Source: Schizophyllum amplum (lineage: Eukaryota > Basidiomycota > Agaricomycetes > Agaricales > Schizophyllaceae). Taken from it: DNA of 64,000 nt. The position numbers and the translations under genes were made by a program. The DNA lies in NCBI GenBank assembly GCA_007026445.1, contig VDMD01000002.1, positions 2,170,001 to 2,234,000 on the forward strand, given 5' to 3'. The notes beneath the pieces were generated by a model. That model made no database searches. It was given only the letters and a program-made list of their open reading frames with translations, and had not been told where the DNA came from. Below are positions 36,655-47,842 of this stretch, in pieces; position 1 is the first letter of the stretch; each line of letters begins with the position of its first letter.

Positions 36655-37754
36655 CTAGGAGAATGACCCAGAAAGCGACCTCCACGACCTCGAAGTGGGA
36701 CGAATATTCAACTTCTGGCTGCCCGCGTCTTCCTCCTTATGCATATCCGCTGCGTGGCAAGTCAGCCTCCAGTGCACTCAACTATTCAAAAAAAGTACAC
36801 CACTCACCTCCCTTGTAATGACACCGCCCGTTCTTATTGTACCAACACGTAGGCCCATTGGGACAGGCGTGCCCGTACAAGCATTTTTCACCCCAGCTGC
36901 ACGGATCACCCCTCATGACTGCGCGAAATGAGCGTCAGTGACGAGCCTTGCATCTCAAGAGTGACTAGTGTACCCACCTTCCGCGCAAGGCACGGCTTTC
37001 TTCAGCCCCTCGCGTATGATCTCCTTCTCGCGAGGCGTGATGTCGTAGTCGTGGCTGTAGATGCAGTTCGGATGGTGACAGTCGTCCAGAAGGTAGAAGT
37101 CGTTGCAGGGTCGGGGTTCATCTGAGGCGATTAAGAGTAAATGAGCATAGGGGATGGCGAATGAGCATGAGCGAAAGCGAAGTAAAGATGAGAGTAGGAT
37201 GAGTATGGACGAGAGCCAATGAGTATGGGCGAAACCGAACTAGTACACTGTACAGGAAGAACAAGACGCATCCCCAACGTACTCTTCCAAAGGGGCTGTA
37301 GCAAGGTCTGAGTACGTCATAAGGCGAAGGATGTAGTGCGACGCACCCTACTTGAGTCTAGCCTCAGGCGGGGCGCCACTGAGCGTCCTGGTGAGGAGCG
37401 TGGTGTAGGTATTTCCTTGTCCTCGGTTGCATAATCGCTGGCGCTCCTGGCGGTGACACGGGCGGCGTTCCGAGCGTTGACACTTTCGTAGGCATTCTTG
37501 TACAGGTCGCGCTCGCCGCGCAGTCTGTCAATCTCCTCGTCGCGGGCAGCGAGCAGCTTATGCAGCTTATCGTACTCATCTGTAGCACGATAGATAATGA
37601 GGAATTCGGGGCTCGCGCATGTACCATCACACACCTCTCAAGGGGCAGATGAGCTGGTCGCTGTGAGACGTCAGCACCAGGAGAGCTTTGGTATGTACGA
37701 CGCGTGGAAAACGCACAACTTGGCAGGCAGGGGTGGGGAAACGTTCTCGGCCAT
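36655..37754 (-). CDS. CCCH/NYN-like family, copy C (NYN-like domain lost)
   Basis: It starts MAENVSPPLPAK, spliced to FDQLICPLRDEYDKLHKLL, closest in this part to copy D. The coiled coil (ARDEEIDRLRGERDLYKNAY) is followed by a short Ser/Arg-rich stretch and the linker LRLDSSR, PLWKS, without any NYN-like domain. All three Cys/His clusters are complete: CNDFYLLDDC...CIYSH, CAEG...CSWGEKCLYGH and CPNGPTC...CHYKGADMH. The last exon continues HKEEDAGSQKLNIRP to a stop at 36655-36657. One intron (about 37123-37284) is three times the usual length and contains a short tandem repeat. Intact fingers suggest that it is still a functional, domain-reduced paralog. Confidence 0.73.
37135..37250. repeat. 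Short degenerate repeat inside an intron of copy C
   Basis: Variants of atgagyatgggcgaaarcgaa recur (about 37142, 37166, 37200, 37219) with imperfect spacing. It accounts for the unusual intron length. Confidence 0.55.
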
Positions 37755-38530
37755 CGCGATGGTGGTGAGATGCAAAGAGCGGGAACGTTTGCGGACGGTC
37801 ACAAGTGCTGCGCGGCGCTTATCCACAAAGCCTCATGCAAGCACTTGCAGAGCGCAGCAGCCTCGAGGGCGAAGCCAAGCTACTGGACCCGGCATATGCC
37901 TCGACCCAGCACGGTCCCGCTCAACTGATCTGGAGAAGGCCCGTCTTATGTCCACCCGAAGAGGCAGACAGAATGTTCTCATGACGAAGGCGCTCTTGAT
38001 GAGATGTGACCTAGCGAAGTCCTCCTGGCCTGTGACCGCGTGGGGACAAACAAAAGCGAAGATGCCCGTCTATAGTCGGAGCACTTTGACGACGAAGCTG
38101 GGTCGCCTTGCCGTGGTCAGCTCGCAAGTTGCGAATACACTGCGTGTGGGAAAAACCTAGTCAGCACTGTGTACATCTCCACGCCACGGTAAGGGAGGTG
38201 TTCTCATATCTGGCCTTGTCAAATCTTCACTGCGACACTGAGGCCTAAACCAGCGAGCATGCCGAAGCACAGAGGTTACAGCCAGAGTTGCCCCGAGAGG
38301 GCTTGTCGGAATCAGGGCACCAACGGTACCACCACGACGTGTGTAATCATTGAAGGGGAGGGGAGAGACTACACACCAGAAAGGTCCGCAAACGCGCACG
38401 GGCAAGGCCAGACGCGCCAATAAGAGCACGGTGAGCTTGAGGCTAGCTTGTGGATTACGGAGCGGTGTGCGGTATATTCAATTAGATGTATGCTATGATA
38501 CAGGATGCGAGCGAGCATGATGGAGGGCCC
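37755..38530. other. Upstream region of copy C and 3' flank of tom7
   Basis: About 37755-37925 is the third example of the family's upstream block (cctcgagggcgaagccaagcta at about 37861 in part; ggcgcttat at about 37815). From 37930 to 38530 no feature is recognised. Confidence 0.5.
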
Positions 38531-38844
38531 TTAGGCCAGCGGGCTAATGAGCCTGGCAGAAAACGCGTCAGTGAGCAGCAAAGGGATACACGAGGCGAGG
38601 AAGCGCACTTGATGAGCGACGGCTGCGGGTTGCTCCTCGTGAAGCCAAGGTAGATCACCGCCGGGACCCAGCCATAGTGGAGGACGGTCTGCGAATGTGT
38701 CAGTCACCCGCGCCGTTCCGTTAGCCTGCGACCACAAACGCGTCCAATCTCGATGAACTTGGCAATGCGCTCCTGCTCCGCGCGTCAGTGAGCCTTCTCC
38801 GTATTACCAGTGTACCTGCGCACCTTGGTATCTTCGGACGGCAT
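38531..38844 (-). CDS. tom7: TOM7, small subunit of the mitochondrial import receptor complex
   Basis: TOM7 modulates assembly and stability of the TOM complex in the outer mitochondrial membrane. Four tiny exons join to about 51 residues: MPSEDTK, ERIAKFIEIGR, TVLHYGWVPAVIYLGFTRSN (the single membrane segment with the conserved HYGW and GFTRS), then PQPSLIKLISPLA and the stop TAA (complement at 38531-38533). The end LIKLISPLA is characteristic of fungal TOM7. Introns are bounded by GTGCGC..CAG, GTTTGT..CAG (with a CTGAC branch site) and GTGCGC..CAG. The gene is easily missed because no exon exceeds 85 nt. Divergent from eIF3f. Confidence 0.9.
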
Positions 38845-39030
38845 ATTTTCAGTCGCGGGTCGTGGGGCGCGGGTTCGTGGTGGTTTGGGATGAGAAGGAA
38901 GTCCGGATCGAGTGCGCGCCACGTGCGCGCCTTTTTTTCCCGGCCGAGCTCAGGGTGCGGTTTCCCTTTTTGTGAGTTGCTTTGTTCTGCAGCTCTTGTT
39001 CTCTGTCTTCTTTCAAAGGCAGCCTTCAAA
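38845..39030. promoter_or_regulatory. Bidirectional promoter, tom7 and eIF3f
   Basis: Only 186 bp separate the two start codons, so two constitutive genes must share this space. A pyrimidine-rich tract (ctgtcttctttc) precedes the eIF3f ATG. Confidence 0.65.
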
Positions 39031-40419
39031 ATGTCACTTGGCCCCCCAACATCAGCGATTACGCTGCAGCCGGCTGCGCATGGCAGCGCGCCCCAAGCTG
39101 TATCGTGCGTGCTTGGATCTCTCGTTGTTGTACCCAACTGATCGCGCATTTCACTGTCTCCCACCGCGTCCGTCCTCTATACCCACCATGTCCATAACAC
39201 ACATCACACTATCCCCATCGCACATAACATCCCATCTCTCCATTCATCCCCTCCCCCCACCACGATCCCCCACCCACCATAATCACCCAACCCCACGATC
39301 GTCCCTCCAGCCGCGCGCCCACAAAAGTGACGATCCACCCCGTCGCGCTCTTCTCCATCCTCGACCACTACCTCCGGCGGAACGACACCCAGGAGCGTGT
39401 CATCGGTACCCTCCTCGGCACGCGTAACGAGACCGAGATCGAGGTCCGGTCCTCCTTCGCCGTCCTGCACAGCGAGACGGACGAGCAGGTCGCCGTCGAC
39501 ATGGAGTACCACCGCGCGGTGTATGACTTGCATCACAAGGTCAACCCGAAGGAGGTCATTGTTGGATGGTAAGTGCGCGATTTGCGGGTGGTGGACGACG
39601 TGAGTTGAGGAAGCACACGGTTAATCCAACAATCAGGTACTCAACGGGCTCGAACCTGAACACCTACTCTGCCCTCATCCAAAACTTTTACATGCAAGAG
39701 ACGGTCCCGCACCAGGCCATCCACGTTGCGCTCAACACAGGCGCCGTGTCTGGTGAAGAGGCCGGCGTCAAGGCGTTTGTCAGGTCCGTCTACGCATTCT
39801 CCCAGATATATCAGCCTTTCTGAGATCAATCCCTCAGCTCCCCCGTCGGCGTCAACCCGCGGCCTGAAAACTGCGTCTTCGTACCCATACCCGTCGAGCT
39901 GCGTTTCCAGGATACCGAGAGGAGTGGCCGTGCGTATCTGTCTGATCTTCCTGCTCTGTCTCAACACTAACCTTTCTCTCCCTCCTCCCATACCCTCCTT
40001 CACTCCCTACGAACAGTCGACCTCCTCACTAAAACCGCCGCGGAGCCCACCTCCACCACCGCGCAGCCCATCACCGACCTGCAGGTGCTCGAGGACGCGC
40101 TGACGCAGGTCATGGCCATGCTCGATCGCGTCCTTGCGTACGTCAGCGCGGTGCTCGCGGGCGAGCGCCAGGGCGACCCGGCTGTCGGGCGCTACCTCAT
40201 GGACACGCTCGGCGCGAGCACGGAGGATCTGGAGAAGGGCGGGTTCCAGGCGAGTCTGCAGGTGCGTGGCATGTTCATTTGACGTTTATAGTAGATCTAT
40301 GGGAGGAATTCAAGTTACTGACCGTCATCTACCCACAGGACACTTTGATGCTCACGTACCTGGCGAACTTGGTGCAGTCGCAGGCGGAGGTGTCTGCAAG
40401 GCTCGCGCTGGCGCCATAG
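39031..40419 (+). CDS. Translation initiation factor eIF3 subunit F (MPN domain)
   Basis: eIF3f is an MPN-fold subunit of the initiation factor 3 complex. Exon 1 (39031-39104) encodes [20 protein letters not shown] and is joined over a 206-nt intron (39105-39310) to [20 protein letters not shown]. The MPN domain then continues [30 protein letters not shown] and [19 protein letters not shown]. Later exons give [26 protein letters not shown] and the C-terminal helices [19 protein letters not shown] and [20 protein letters not shown]. As usual for eIF3f, the JAMM metal motif is not intact ([10 protein letters not shown] in place of H-x-H). The ATG at 39188 is not the start: it lies inside the intron and out of frame. 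Confidence 0.93.
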
Positions 40420-41507
40420 TGATGTGTCGTATACCTAGTAGATTGTATCGCTAGTAGGAATGTATCAATTGGCCGGGAACACAGTCTTTGTGAGGTAAGT
40501 AGGTCGTTCATGCGTATGGTTTCCAACTCGCAGGATGTGACCATGAACACGCCATGAAAGGATTTACCGGGATTCTGAGCATGGTTTGCGAATTTCGGCG
40601 GGCGAGCGCTAAGCGATGAGAGAGGTTGGAGAGAGGCAAACGCCGTCAAGCATGTTTGTGTCTATTTGTTTTTGTGGACAAGGAATGATCTCGGTGGCAG
40701 CCGCTAGGGTGAGAGTTGAGTCGGATGGCCTCGAGGAGTCCGCCGCGATACCGATATTTACGCCATCGCAAGGATGGCAAGGGTGATGCCTGCGCCCGGC
40801 TTTGAGCACGTTGAGGGAATGAACGGTCTTCCTTAATGAAGAGAAGGGGGGCTTCGAAGTCTGATTGTTTTCCTGTCATTGTCAACATGCTGGTATGTAC
40901 GCAGATTGCGATCGCACTGCTACCGGCGGTGTCGTGCTTCCGGACGCGGCCGGCAGATGATACTACTGGTGCGCATCGTGTAGGCGGGATAGCCTGCAGG
41001 CTGCGATGAACGGTGAGGAGCTCGTCGGGTTCAAGGGCTCGACGCGATATGAAGTGGCCAGGTACGGTCTGGTATGAGGCATCGGAGATCTAGTACGTAC
41101 AACAGCGACGATCAAGTTAGGCGCCCAGGGCCGCCGTCCTTGAGCTCTTTGGGATGTCAAAGGCAGGGAGAAGGCAGGGAGAAGGTCGTTTGTGGCTGGA
41201 CTCCGCCTGGTAGGGCATGGTCCGCCGGGACTCGGAGGCCGGTCACGTCGGCAGGTCACGCGGTAGCCACCGAGTTGTGACCGGTAACGACTCTTTGACG
41301 GTTGACCCGAACGCCCACCGCTTTTCTGTTTTCATAATCTCCCGCCACTGCTGCCTCGCCATGCCAGATATCAGTTGCTAACACGTTGCGCTGCCTCACG
41401 CAGTCCTGTAGGCCCGTCTTGCCGCCGCCGCTCCCCGCCGCGTCCAGACTCGCGCCCTGCAACCAACCAGCACAGATTGCAATCGCTCTCCGTAAAATCA
41501 TCCTCCC
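40420..41507. other. Gene-free 1.1 kb
   Basis: Downstream of eIF3f and upstream of the next plus-strand gene. Short minus-strand frames at 40329-40888 and 40963-41259 show no similarity or splice structure. Pyrimidine-rich just before 41508. Confidence 0.45.
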
Positions 41508-42302
41508 ATGTCTCCCCGCCCTATCCTCAAGCCCTCCGCGTCCTGCGTTACCGCAGCCGCGAGGGGTGTCCACTTCCCGCCTTCGCCCCGCCTCACCCGC
41601 ACCTTTTCGGCGCTGCCCTCCTGCGACTACGACCGCTCCCCGATCGTCGTCGCCCCCAACACGTGTGCCCTCCCCGAACGCGGCGGCCGCACGTACACTG
41701 AGGATCAGCAAGCCCTCTGCTCGCCCACTCGTTGTCACCGGTCCCCCCGGGATCGACGGGACTCCGACGAGGTGCATCCCCGCGCCCTGGCCCCGGCGAA
41801 CGCGGCCCCGCGCTCACCCACTACCGCCTGCCCGTCTTACCCCCCGCCGCCCCCTCTTGTGCCCGACTTCTCCTCCGAGTCTGACGAGAGCGACGGCTTC
41901 ATGAGCCCGCCCCCCGAGTCGTATCAGCAGCAGGTGGACGTTTTCAGCTCGTCCTCCTCCACCATCGACCTCCTGCCCTCGGCGCTCGCCTTCCTCCCCC
42001 ACCCCACCAAGCTTGCCATCGAGCACACAGCGCCGCAGCCGATCCCCGCGCGCCCGTCGCGCCCGCGCCGCGTACGCCGGGAATCGCCGCAAGCGCGCTC
42101 CGTACGTCGTAGCAGCATATACGGGGAAGAAGAGGAGGACGGCGAGTACGATGACGACAACGAGACCGTCGTGTCCTACTCGCCGACCCAGCACCGCGCC
42201 GTACCGCGCAGGAAGAAATCGAATCGGTCGTCAGATGCGCTCTGTAGCTCCATGTCGAGCTTCAGCATATCACCGTCCGAGGACTGCCTGGGAGGCTTCT
42301 AA
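41508..42302 (+). CDS. Conserved basidiomycete protein, Pro/Ser-rich, function unknown
   Basis: A single-exon frame of 264 residues, complete. The N-terminus MSPRPILKP, the segment VHFPPSPRLTRTFSAL and DYDRSPIVVAPNTCALPERG look like short conserved linear motifs embedded in disorder. There is a Pro-rich middle (PSYPPPPPLVPDFSS), an acidic patch (EEEEDGEYDDDNETV) and a Ser-rich end (SSMSSFSISPSED). No domain or membrane segment. From memory, proteins with this opening occur in other agaricomycetes, but I cannot check that. Many S/T-P sites suggest phosphorylation. Confidence 0.72.
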   Translation: MSPRPILKPSASCVTAAARGVHFPPSPRLTRTFSALPSCDYDRSPIVVAPNTCALPERGGRTYTEDQQALCSPTRCHRSPRDRRDSDEVHPRALAPANAAPRSPTTACPSYPPPPPLVPDFSSESDESDGFMSPPPESYQQQVDVFSSSSSTIDLLPSALAFLPHPTKLAIEHTAPQPIPARPSRPRRVRRESPQARSVRRSSIYGEEEEDGEYDDDNETVVSYSPTQHRAVPRRKKSNRSSDALCSSMSSFSISPSEDCLGGF

Positions 42303-43290
42303 GCGGAGACGAGGCCGTGGTTTGGTCCGGAGCGCTAGACGCTAGACAAAAGTATAGAGGAAAGGCCGCACCCGGAGAGGAGATCCCGCGTCGCGGAGGA
42401 TTCCATGCACGCCCTTGCCATCCCCACCGCCATCGCACCCGCCATGCAATTGCAATCAGACCTTCATCGCTCTGGCTACGTACTCATCAGCATCATTCAC
42501 GTATATTCTAATATTCTCATCGCTGTCGCGCGCGTCGAAGACTCTGCGAGCCGGCGCCCGCACGGGCCCCGGTTTTCTGCTGTCCCCTACCCGCATGCAC
42601 GCACTCTACTGTTCAACCCATGCCCGCACATCGTCTATCCCACCGCATACGCATAGGCTCCCATGGTACTGCCGTTGTCGCCTGGTCCTGCGATTGTCGG
42701 TATTTCTATTTATTCTCTTCGTTCCCGGGTATGCTTACGTGCGTCGTACTTTTTCTGCTGCACATCGTACTTCTTCTCCCCCTTTGTACCGTTGCACCCG
42801 TACTTCGTCACGACCCGCTAATGACCACGCATGACGACTGCTCTGTCCTCGCTTTATACCGCTCCTCGACTTTGCTATCACAATACAGAGCAGAGGTTCT
42901 CTATGTCTTTCTGTAAAAGAAGCATATATTCTTGCTGACGAATAGCAATTCCGCTCGTTTGTTCAACAGGTCAGAAGCACCCAAAGGGGCAAGACCTGGC
43001 GTGTGGTGTGGGTCCAACAGATATCGGGCCTCCGGTCCGGCATCTGAACCGGGCAAGTTGAAGTTGACGTCCACTTTGATGAACGCGTGTCCACAACGCT
43101 CTGCCGCTCCCCACCGCCTGCCGCAGGTCCGGCAAACGAACTCAGAACCCGTACTGCGTATCAGCTGCTGGATTGCCGACGCTGTTTGAGGGTGGTATCG
43201 AGGAATCGATTCAGGACGCGCTTATCTCGGTGACTGACTGGGCCCACTGACTAGGCCGCTCAACCAACGAGAGGGTCTTGATTGACAGTC
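42303..43290. other. Gene-free 1 kb
   Basis: Its first part is C/T-rich with several short plus-strand frames of no similarity, probably a 3' untranslated region. The rest is the promoter side of the oxidoreductase gene. Nothing else seen. Confidence 0.45.
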
Positions 43291-45155
43291 ATGCGGCGGC
43301 GCCTGTTCAAGCCGCCCCAGAAGCCGTACTCCTTCTCTTCTCCCACTTCCTCAGAAGACGTGATGAGCCCAGCTGTTATTAACGTCCCGGTTACGCTCGC
43401 GGTTATCGGCTGTGGGCAGCGTGGCAATGTGAGTGCTCGAATTCCCCCTTCCACTCATCTTACACTACGCGAACTCTGCACGCACCGTATCGCACCATCG
43501 TCTTCCCAAGAGCCCATCTATCCTAACCGCTCTCATCCGATTAACTCCCCCATGACCACCTTGGCTAACGCACGCCCACCAGGCCTACGCCGCGTACGCC
43601 CTCGCGTCGCCCACGTGCGCCAAGATTGTCGCCTGCGCGGAGCCCCGCCCGAAGACGCGCGCCGAGTACGCCGCCAAACACGCGATTGACTCGACGCTCG
43701 TGTTCGACTCCTGGCAATCCCTCCGCCGCGCCTCCGAGGAGACTCTGCGCACCGTCGGCAAGCGGCTCGCAGACGCGGTCCTCGTGACCGTGCAGGACCA
43801 CATGCACGAGAAGGTCGTGCGCGCGTTCGCCGCGCTCGGGTACAACATTCTCTGCGAAAAGCCGATGGCGACGAGCATCGGGGACTGCTTGCGTATAGAA
43901 GACGCGGTGGCGCGGGCGAATATCATCTTCGGCATGGGGCACGGTATGTGGTGCGGCAGTCATTGAGAATATGAATGACAGGCTGATGGGCGTACAGTGA
44001 TGCGCTACTCCCCTTACAGCCAGGAAATTACAAAGATCGTGCGCTCTGGGGAGCTTGGCCGGCTGGTGAACATCGTGCAGGTCGAGCCCGTAGGGTACTT
44101 CCACTTCGCGCACAGTTACGTGCGCGGAAATTGGGGTCGCGAGGCGGAGTGCTCGTTCGCCTTGCTTACGAAGTGCTGCCAGTAGGTGCCCCTGCTCATA
44201 TCGCGCAACTGACGAGCTGATTACATACAGTGATATAGATATTCTGTGCCACTGGATGGCTCCCGCAAAGCCCGTGCGCGTATCATCGTTCGGCTCGCTG
44301 TACCACTTCAGAAAGGAGCAGAAGCCTCCCGCCGCCGGTGACGCCACAAAATGCTTTAACTGCCCGGCAGAGAAGGATTGCGCCTACAGCGCGAAGAAGA
44401 GTGCGCCGTCTGCTATCCCTCCTTGTCTTGCCGCTTATTGCCATATATTGTAGTCTATTATGACCAGATCAAGCGTGGATACACCGCTTGGCCCGTCGCC
44501 GTCTTAACTGACGGCACTCCGACGGTCGACACGGTCAAAGAGACGCTTGACAACACATCGTACGGCAGCTGTGTATACGAGCTGCCCAACGACGTGTGCG
44601 ACAACCAGGTCGTGAACATCATGTTCGACAACGACACGACCGTGTCCTTTACCATGGTTGCCTTTACTGAGGCTATCTGTGACCGTCAGGTGCACATGCA
44701 CTTTACGCACGGGGAGATCATTGGCGATATGACCAAGGTGAGGTGACTGTCCTGAGCAGGCGCGAGTTCGAGCTGACAATCAGTAGTTCACCGTGACGGA
44801 CTTTCGCAAGACGGACAAGCGAACACGCTCAGTACAGCCCAAGTCTGAGGGCGGCGGACACGGCGGCGGTGACTCGGGACTGGCCCGTACGTTCGTAGAG
44901 GCCGTGCGGACGGGTGACCAGCGCGTGCTGGGCACGGACATCGCAGAGGTGACGAAGAGCCACGTGACCGTGTTTGCCGCGGAGCAGAGCCGCATTTTGG
45001 GTGGGCAGGTCGTTCTGGTGGAGGACTTTGAGACGAAGGCGAGAGTGGAGGCTTTGAAGGCTGGGAAGATCGAAGATGTGTTCTCTACGAGTGAGTTGAA
45101 GGAGGCTGTCCCGGAGCCCGGGTCAGCGAGGGTGCATGTAGAAGTGACTGTGTAA
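43291..45155 (+). CDS. Gfo/Idh/MocA-family oxidoreductase
   Basis: An NAD(P)-dependent sugar or cyclitol dehydrogenase family. The Rossmann motif is VTLAVIGCGQRGN at about residues 33-45, followed after an intron by YAAYALASPTCAKIVACAEP. The conserved ILCEKPMAT carries the catalytic-site Lys. Next come IIFGMGHVMRYSPYSQEI and LLTKCCHDIDILCHWM with the conserved Lys and His-Asp. A Cys cluster follows (CFNCPAEKDCAYSAKK), typical of one eukaryotic branch of the family. The C-terminal beta-sheet domain follows (VNIMFDNDTTVSFTMVAF, THGEIIGDM), then a Gly-rich loop and VFAAEQSRI. Six or so exons. The substrate is unknown. Confidence 0.9.
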
Positions 45156-45171
45156 ACTTTCTTCACTGTTT

Positions 45172-46914
45172 TTGTTCTGTACTATAATTCCCGATGTATA
45201 TACAATGCTCTGTACACGCAAACTCGAATTCTTGCCTCGTCACATGACGGTTCGACTTGAGGAAGCGCGACGCGATCGACGCCGGAACCTTTTGATGCGC
45301 CTCCTTCCCCGCCTCATCAAGCGCCTCAGCAAACGTCCTCCCAGTTGCAGCCCAGAGCTTGACAGCTTTCATGGGAAACGTAGCGACGCGCGCAAGTCCT
45401 TATATCGACCTGTCTCTCCGCGGTTCAATGTCGAGCTCTCGCACCATGCCGTCTCTCCCGTCCTCGCCGACCATAGCCCCTTCTCGCACAAGAGCGACTA
45501 CATACGCCATAAGCGCCTGCCCCCCATCCCCCGCTTGAACCGATACAAAAATATCAAGCCAGACCATGGCATCGATCCCATGCGCGAGATGTCGAAAGAG
45601 GAGCGAGAGTGGTTTGCAAGCCCCTACCGTGCGTGCGAAGTTGTTTGCCTTGACTCTTGCTGATGCACAGCAGTCCGCATGCTCGCCACTCCCCTCCGCA
45701 GATGCGCGGTGACGGCCCGCTATATGCCGAAAGACTTTCTTGTGCGCCTGCTTCCGATGAGGCTCCCAGAGTCGCGCACCACCCGCTTGCGCACGATCCT
45801 CGTTCCCGACGGGCTTGAACACCCCAGCTTTCGCCTCAAGCGTCGCGGGAAGGGAGGTTACATAACCTGCTGGCGTAGTGTTCTCGCTCAGGCGAGCTCG
45901 CGCGGTGCGTCCTCCGTCAGAGAACCTTCAGTATGTCGCTGATTTCTTCCAGGCGCCGCTGGAAAGATCATGCACGGCTCAGCCGCGATCACCCCGCTGC
46001 TTTTTGAGCAGACCTTGCATCTACTGCGCGTGCGTGTTTTGCAGGAACTTGATATACTGCAGCGTGCACTGGCCGAGGAACACCCCAAGCGTCGCGAGGG
46101 GTGCACGACGCCAATTGTGCGCCGTCTAACGCGCGCCGAACTTGCACACGTCCGTGCATCCGGAACCATACCATATCCCAATGCCATTGCACTCGTGATG
46201 TGTCCACCTGTCAATCGACATCCAGTCACCCATGAGCGGCCGGAGGGCGATATGTCTGCGATGCCATCAGCGCAGTCTGACTCGCCTATGAAGTCTACAG
46301 CGACATCCATACCCACTGCTCCATCCGCAACAGCTGCACCAGCTCGTCCTCCACCACCGCATTCCACCTTACACCCCGTCACCTCCATAGCGCCCATGCC
46401 CGAGGGCGCTGAGCCGCATGCCCCACATCTTATCCCGCTCTACCACTCGCTCACGCTCTTTCCACGGCCCTGTCATAGGCGGAAACTGCACCAGCTCTTT
46501 TCTGCCATCATCGCGCACGAGAGAGCCATCCGACCGAGAAAGGATGCTGCCTCTCTTGCTCGCGAGGCCGTCGCTGTTTCTCGCGATGCCACCGCTTCTA
46601 CTCCCGACGCCGTCGCTTCTGCTCACGACATCGCCGATCCCGCTCATCGACACCACACTGCCGACCCCGCACAGCACAAAGCCTCGCACGCCTACCTAAT
46701 CTCCTCGAACGCCCAGACCGTCGCGCGGGGCGTAGACGTGGCAGCTGTCGGCATCGCGCTGTGGCGGCTACGTATGCTGTGCGGCGGTGGTTGGAATCTC
46801 GGGGGGCAGAATGCGTCGGTTGAGGGAACGCCTAAATCAGAACGCGAGCCGACGGCGACATGGACAGATCAGCGAGAACTGGAGGGTAGCCGCTGGTGCA
46901 GAACCAAGTGGTAG
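45172..46914 (+). CDS. Conserved fungal protein, function unknown
   Basis: Three exons: up to about 45628, 45671-45903, and 45953-46914. The most protein-like core spans the first intron: RYKNIKPDHGIDPMREMSKE, EREWFASPYPVRMLATPLRR, YMPKDFLVRLLPMRL and ILVPDGLEHPSFRLKRRGKG. Then LLRVRVLQELDILQRALAEE, RRLTRAELAHVRASGTIPY and, near the end, RGVDVAAVGIALWRLRMLCG. Basic first half, low-complexity Ala/Thr/His-rich middle. The composition would suit a mitochondrial or RNA-associated protein, but I recognise no domain. The start may be 45172 or the in-frame ATGs at 45205 or 45244. The first of these is only 17 bp past the upstream stop codon, so a later start would leave more room for a promoter. Confidence 0.72.
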
Positions 46915-47842
46915 GAGATGTGGTCTAGGTATTGGCGACTACGTTATAGCATGGTCACTTTCGCAGTTCTATTATTCGTATCATCATCCATATTCCAGTT
47001 CATCTGAATGATCACTACTGCCGCTACTGACTAGTACTGGATAGATGAAGTGAAGACTGTCAATGGATGCAGTGTCAAGCGACGACAGGTCAGTAACAGT
47101 GTCTGGTCTGATGTTCGTAAGGGCTATCTCAGCGTGGCAGAGGGGATGGTCGAGAGCTACAAGGGTTCAACGTTCAACGTCCAATAACTGCTCGGGGCAA
47201 CACATTTCAGGGTTATGTCACACATACGAGCATTCTCGAAAGCTCATGACCGTGTGAAGGGGTGCATATTTGTCTTTGCTTGTTCCGGATGATCCCTTTG
47301 TTTTGCTTCCTCCGATTACGTCGTCCGAAATTTGGTTCCGAAGTGTGTCTTGTCTTCCCCCTTCTCGCCCTCTTCGCAAGTCCGAATGTCAGGCTCGCGC
47401 GTATCCCAGATTGGTGCAGTCTCAGTCCGTCACATGCCAGATCTGAATAGATCCCTTCATGTCAGCCCAGGTCAGGCCCTCTAGCAACTGAATGCGCCCA
47501 CGGTCCGAAGTAGTGTGCGGCCTGATTTCCGGATCTGAGCCACTGTCGCTAGGCATTCCAGTGTCCCCGAGCGTCGGTGTACTCGAAAGAAAACCCTCGC
47601 TGACTGCTGCTGTATATGGAGAGGTCATAAAGTCCAACTGTGCGGGGCCCCGGACTGGGTCTCCTCGTGACGTAGGTAATTCGCGACCGGCGCGTGTCTG
47701 CTAATTGGAGCACAATGAGACTGCGAGCATGCCATGTCCTTAGCTTTGATGTCGATCGCCGGTTGGGCTGAATAGAATAAAGGCGTCGCATCAGCCTCTG
47801 CGCGCTTCTTCTCTCACCTGCCACAGCTTTCAGCGCGCCGCC
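46915..47842. other. Gene-free 0.9 kb
   Basis: No frame with family similarity. It should contain the promoter of the alpha/beta hydrolase gene. Confidence 0.45.

Noticed and set aside
36041..36685. 214-residue minus-strand frame starting with a hydrophobic segment
   Set aside because: It overlaps the 3' exon of copy C and the homologous upstream block of copy B, and has no family similarity.
39188..39427. ATG and long frame in front of the MPN domain of eIF3f
   Set aside because: It is out of frame with the MPN domain and lies within the inferred first intron; the exon at 39031 gives a consistent protein.
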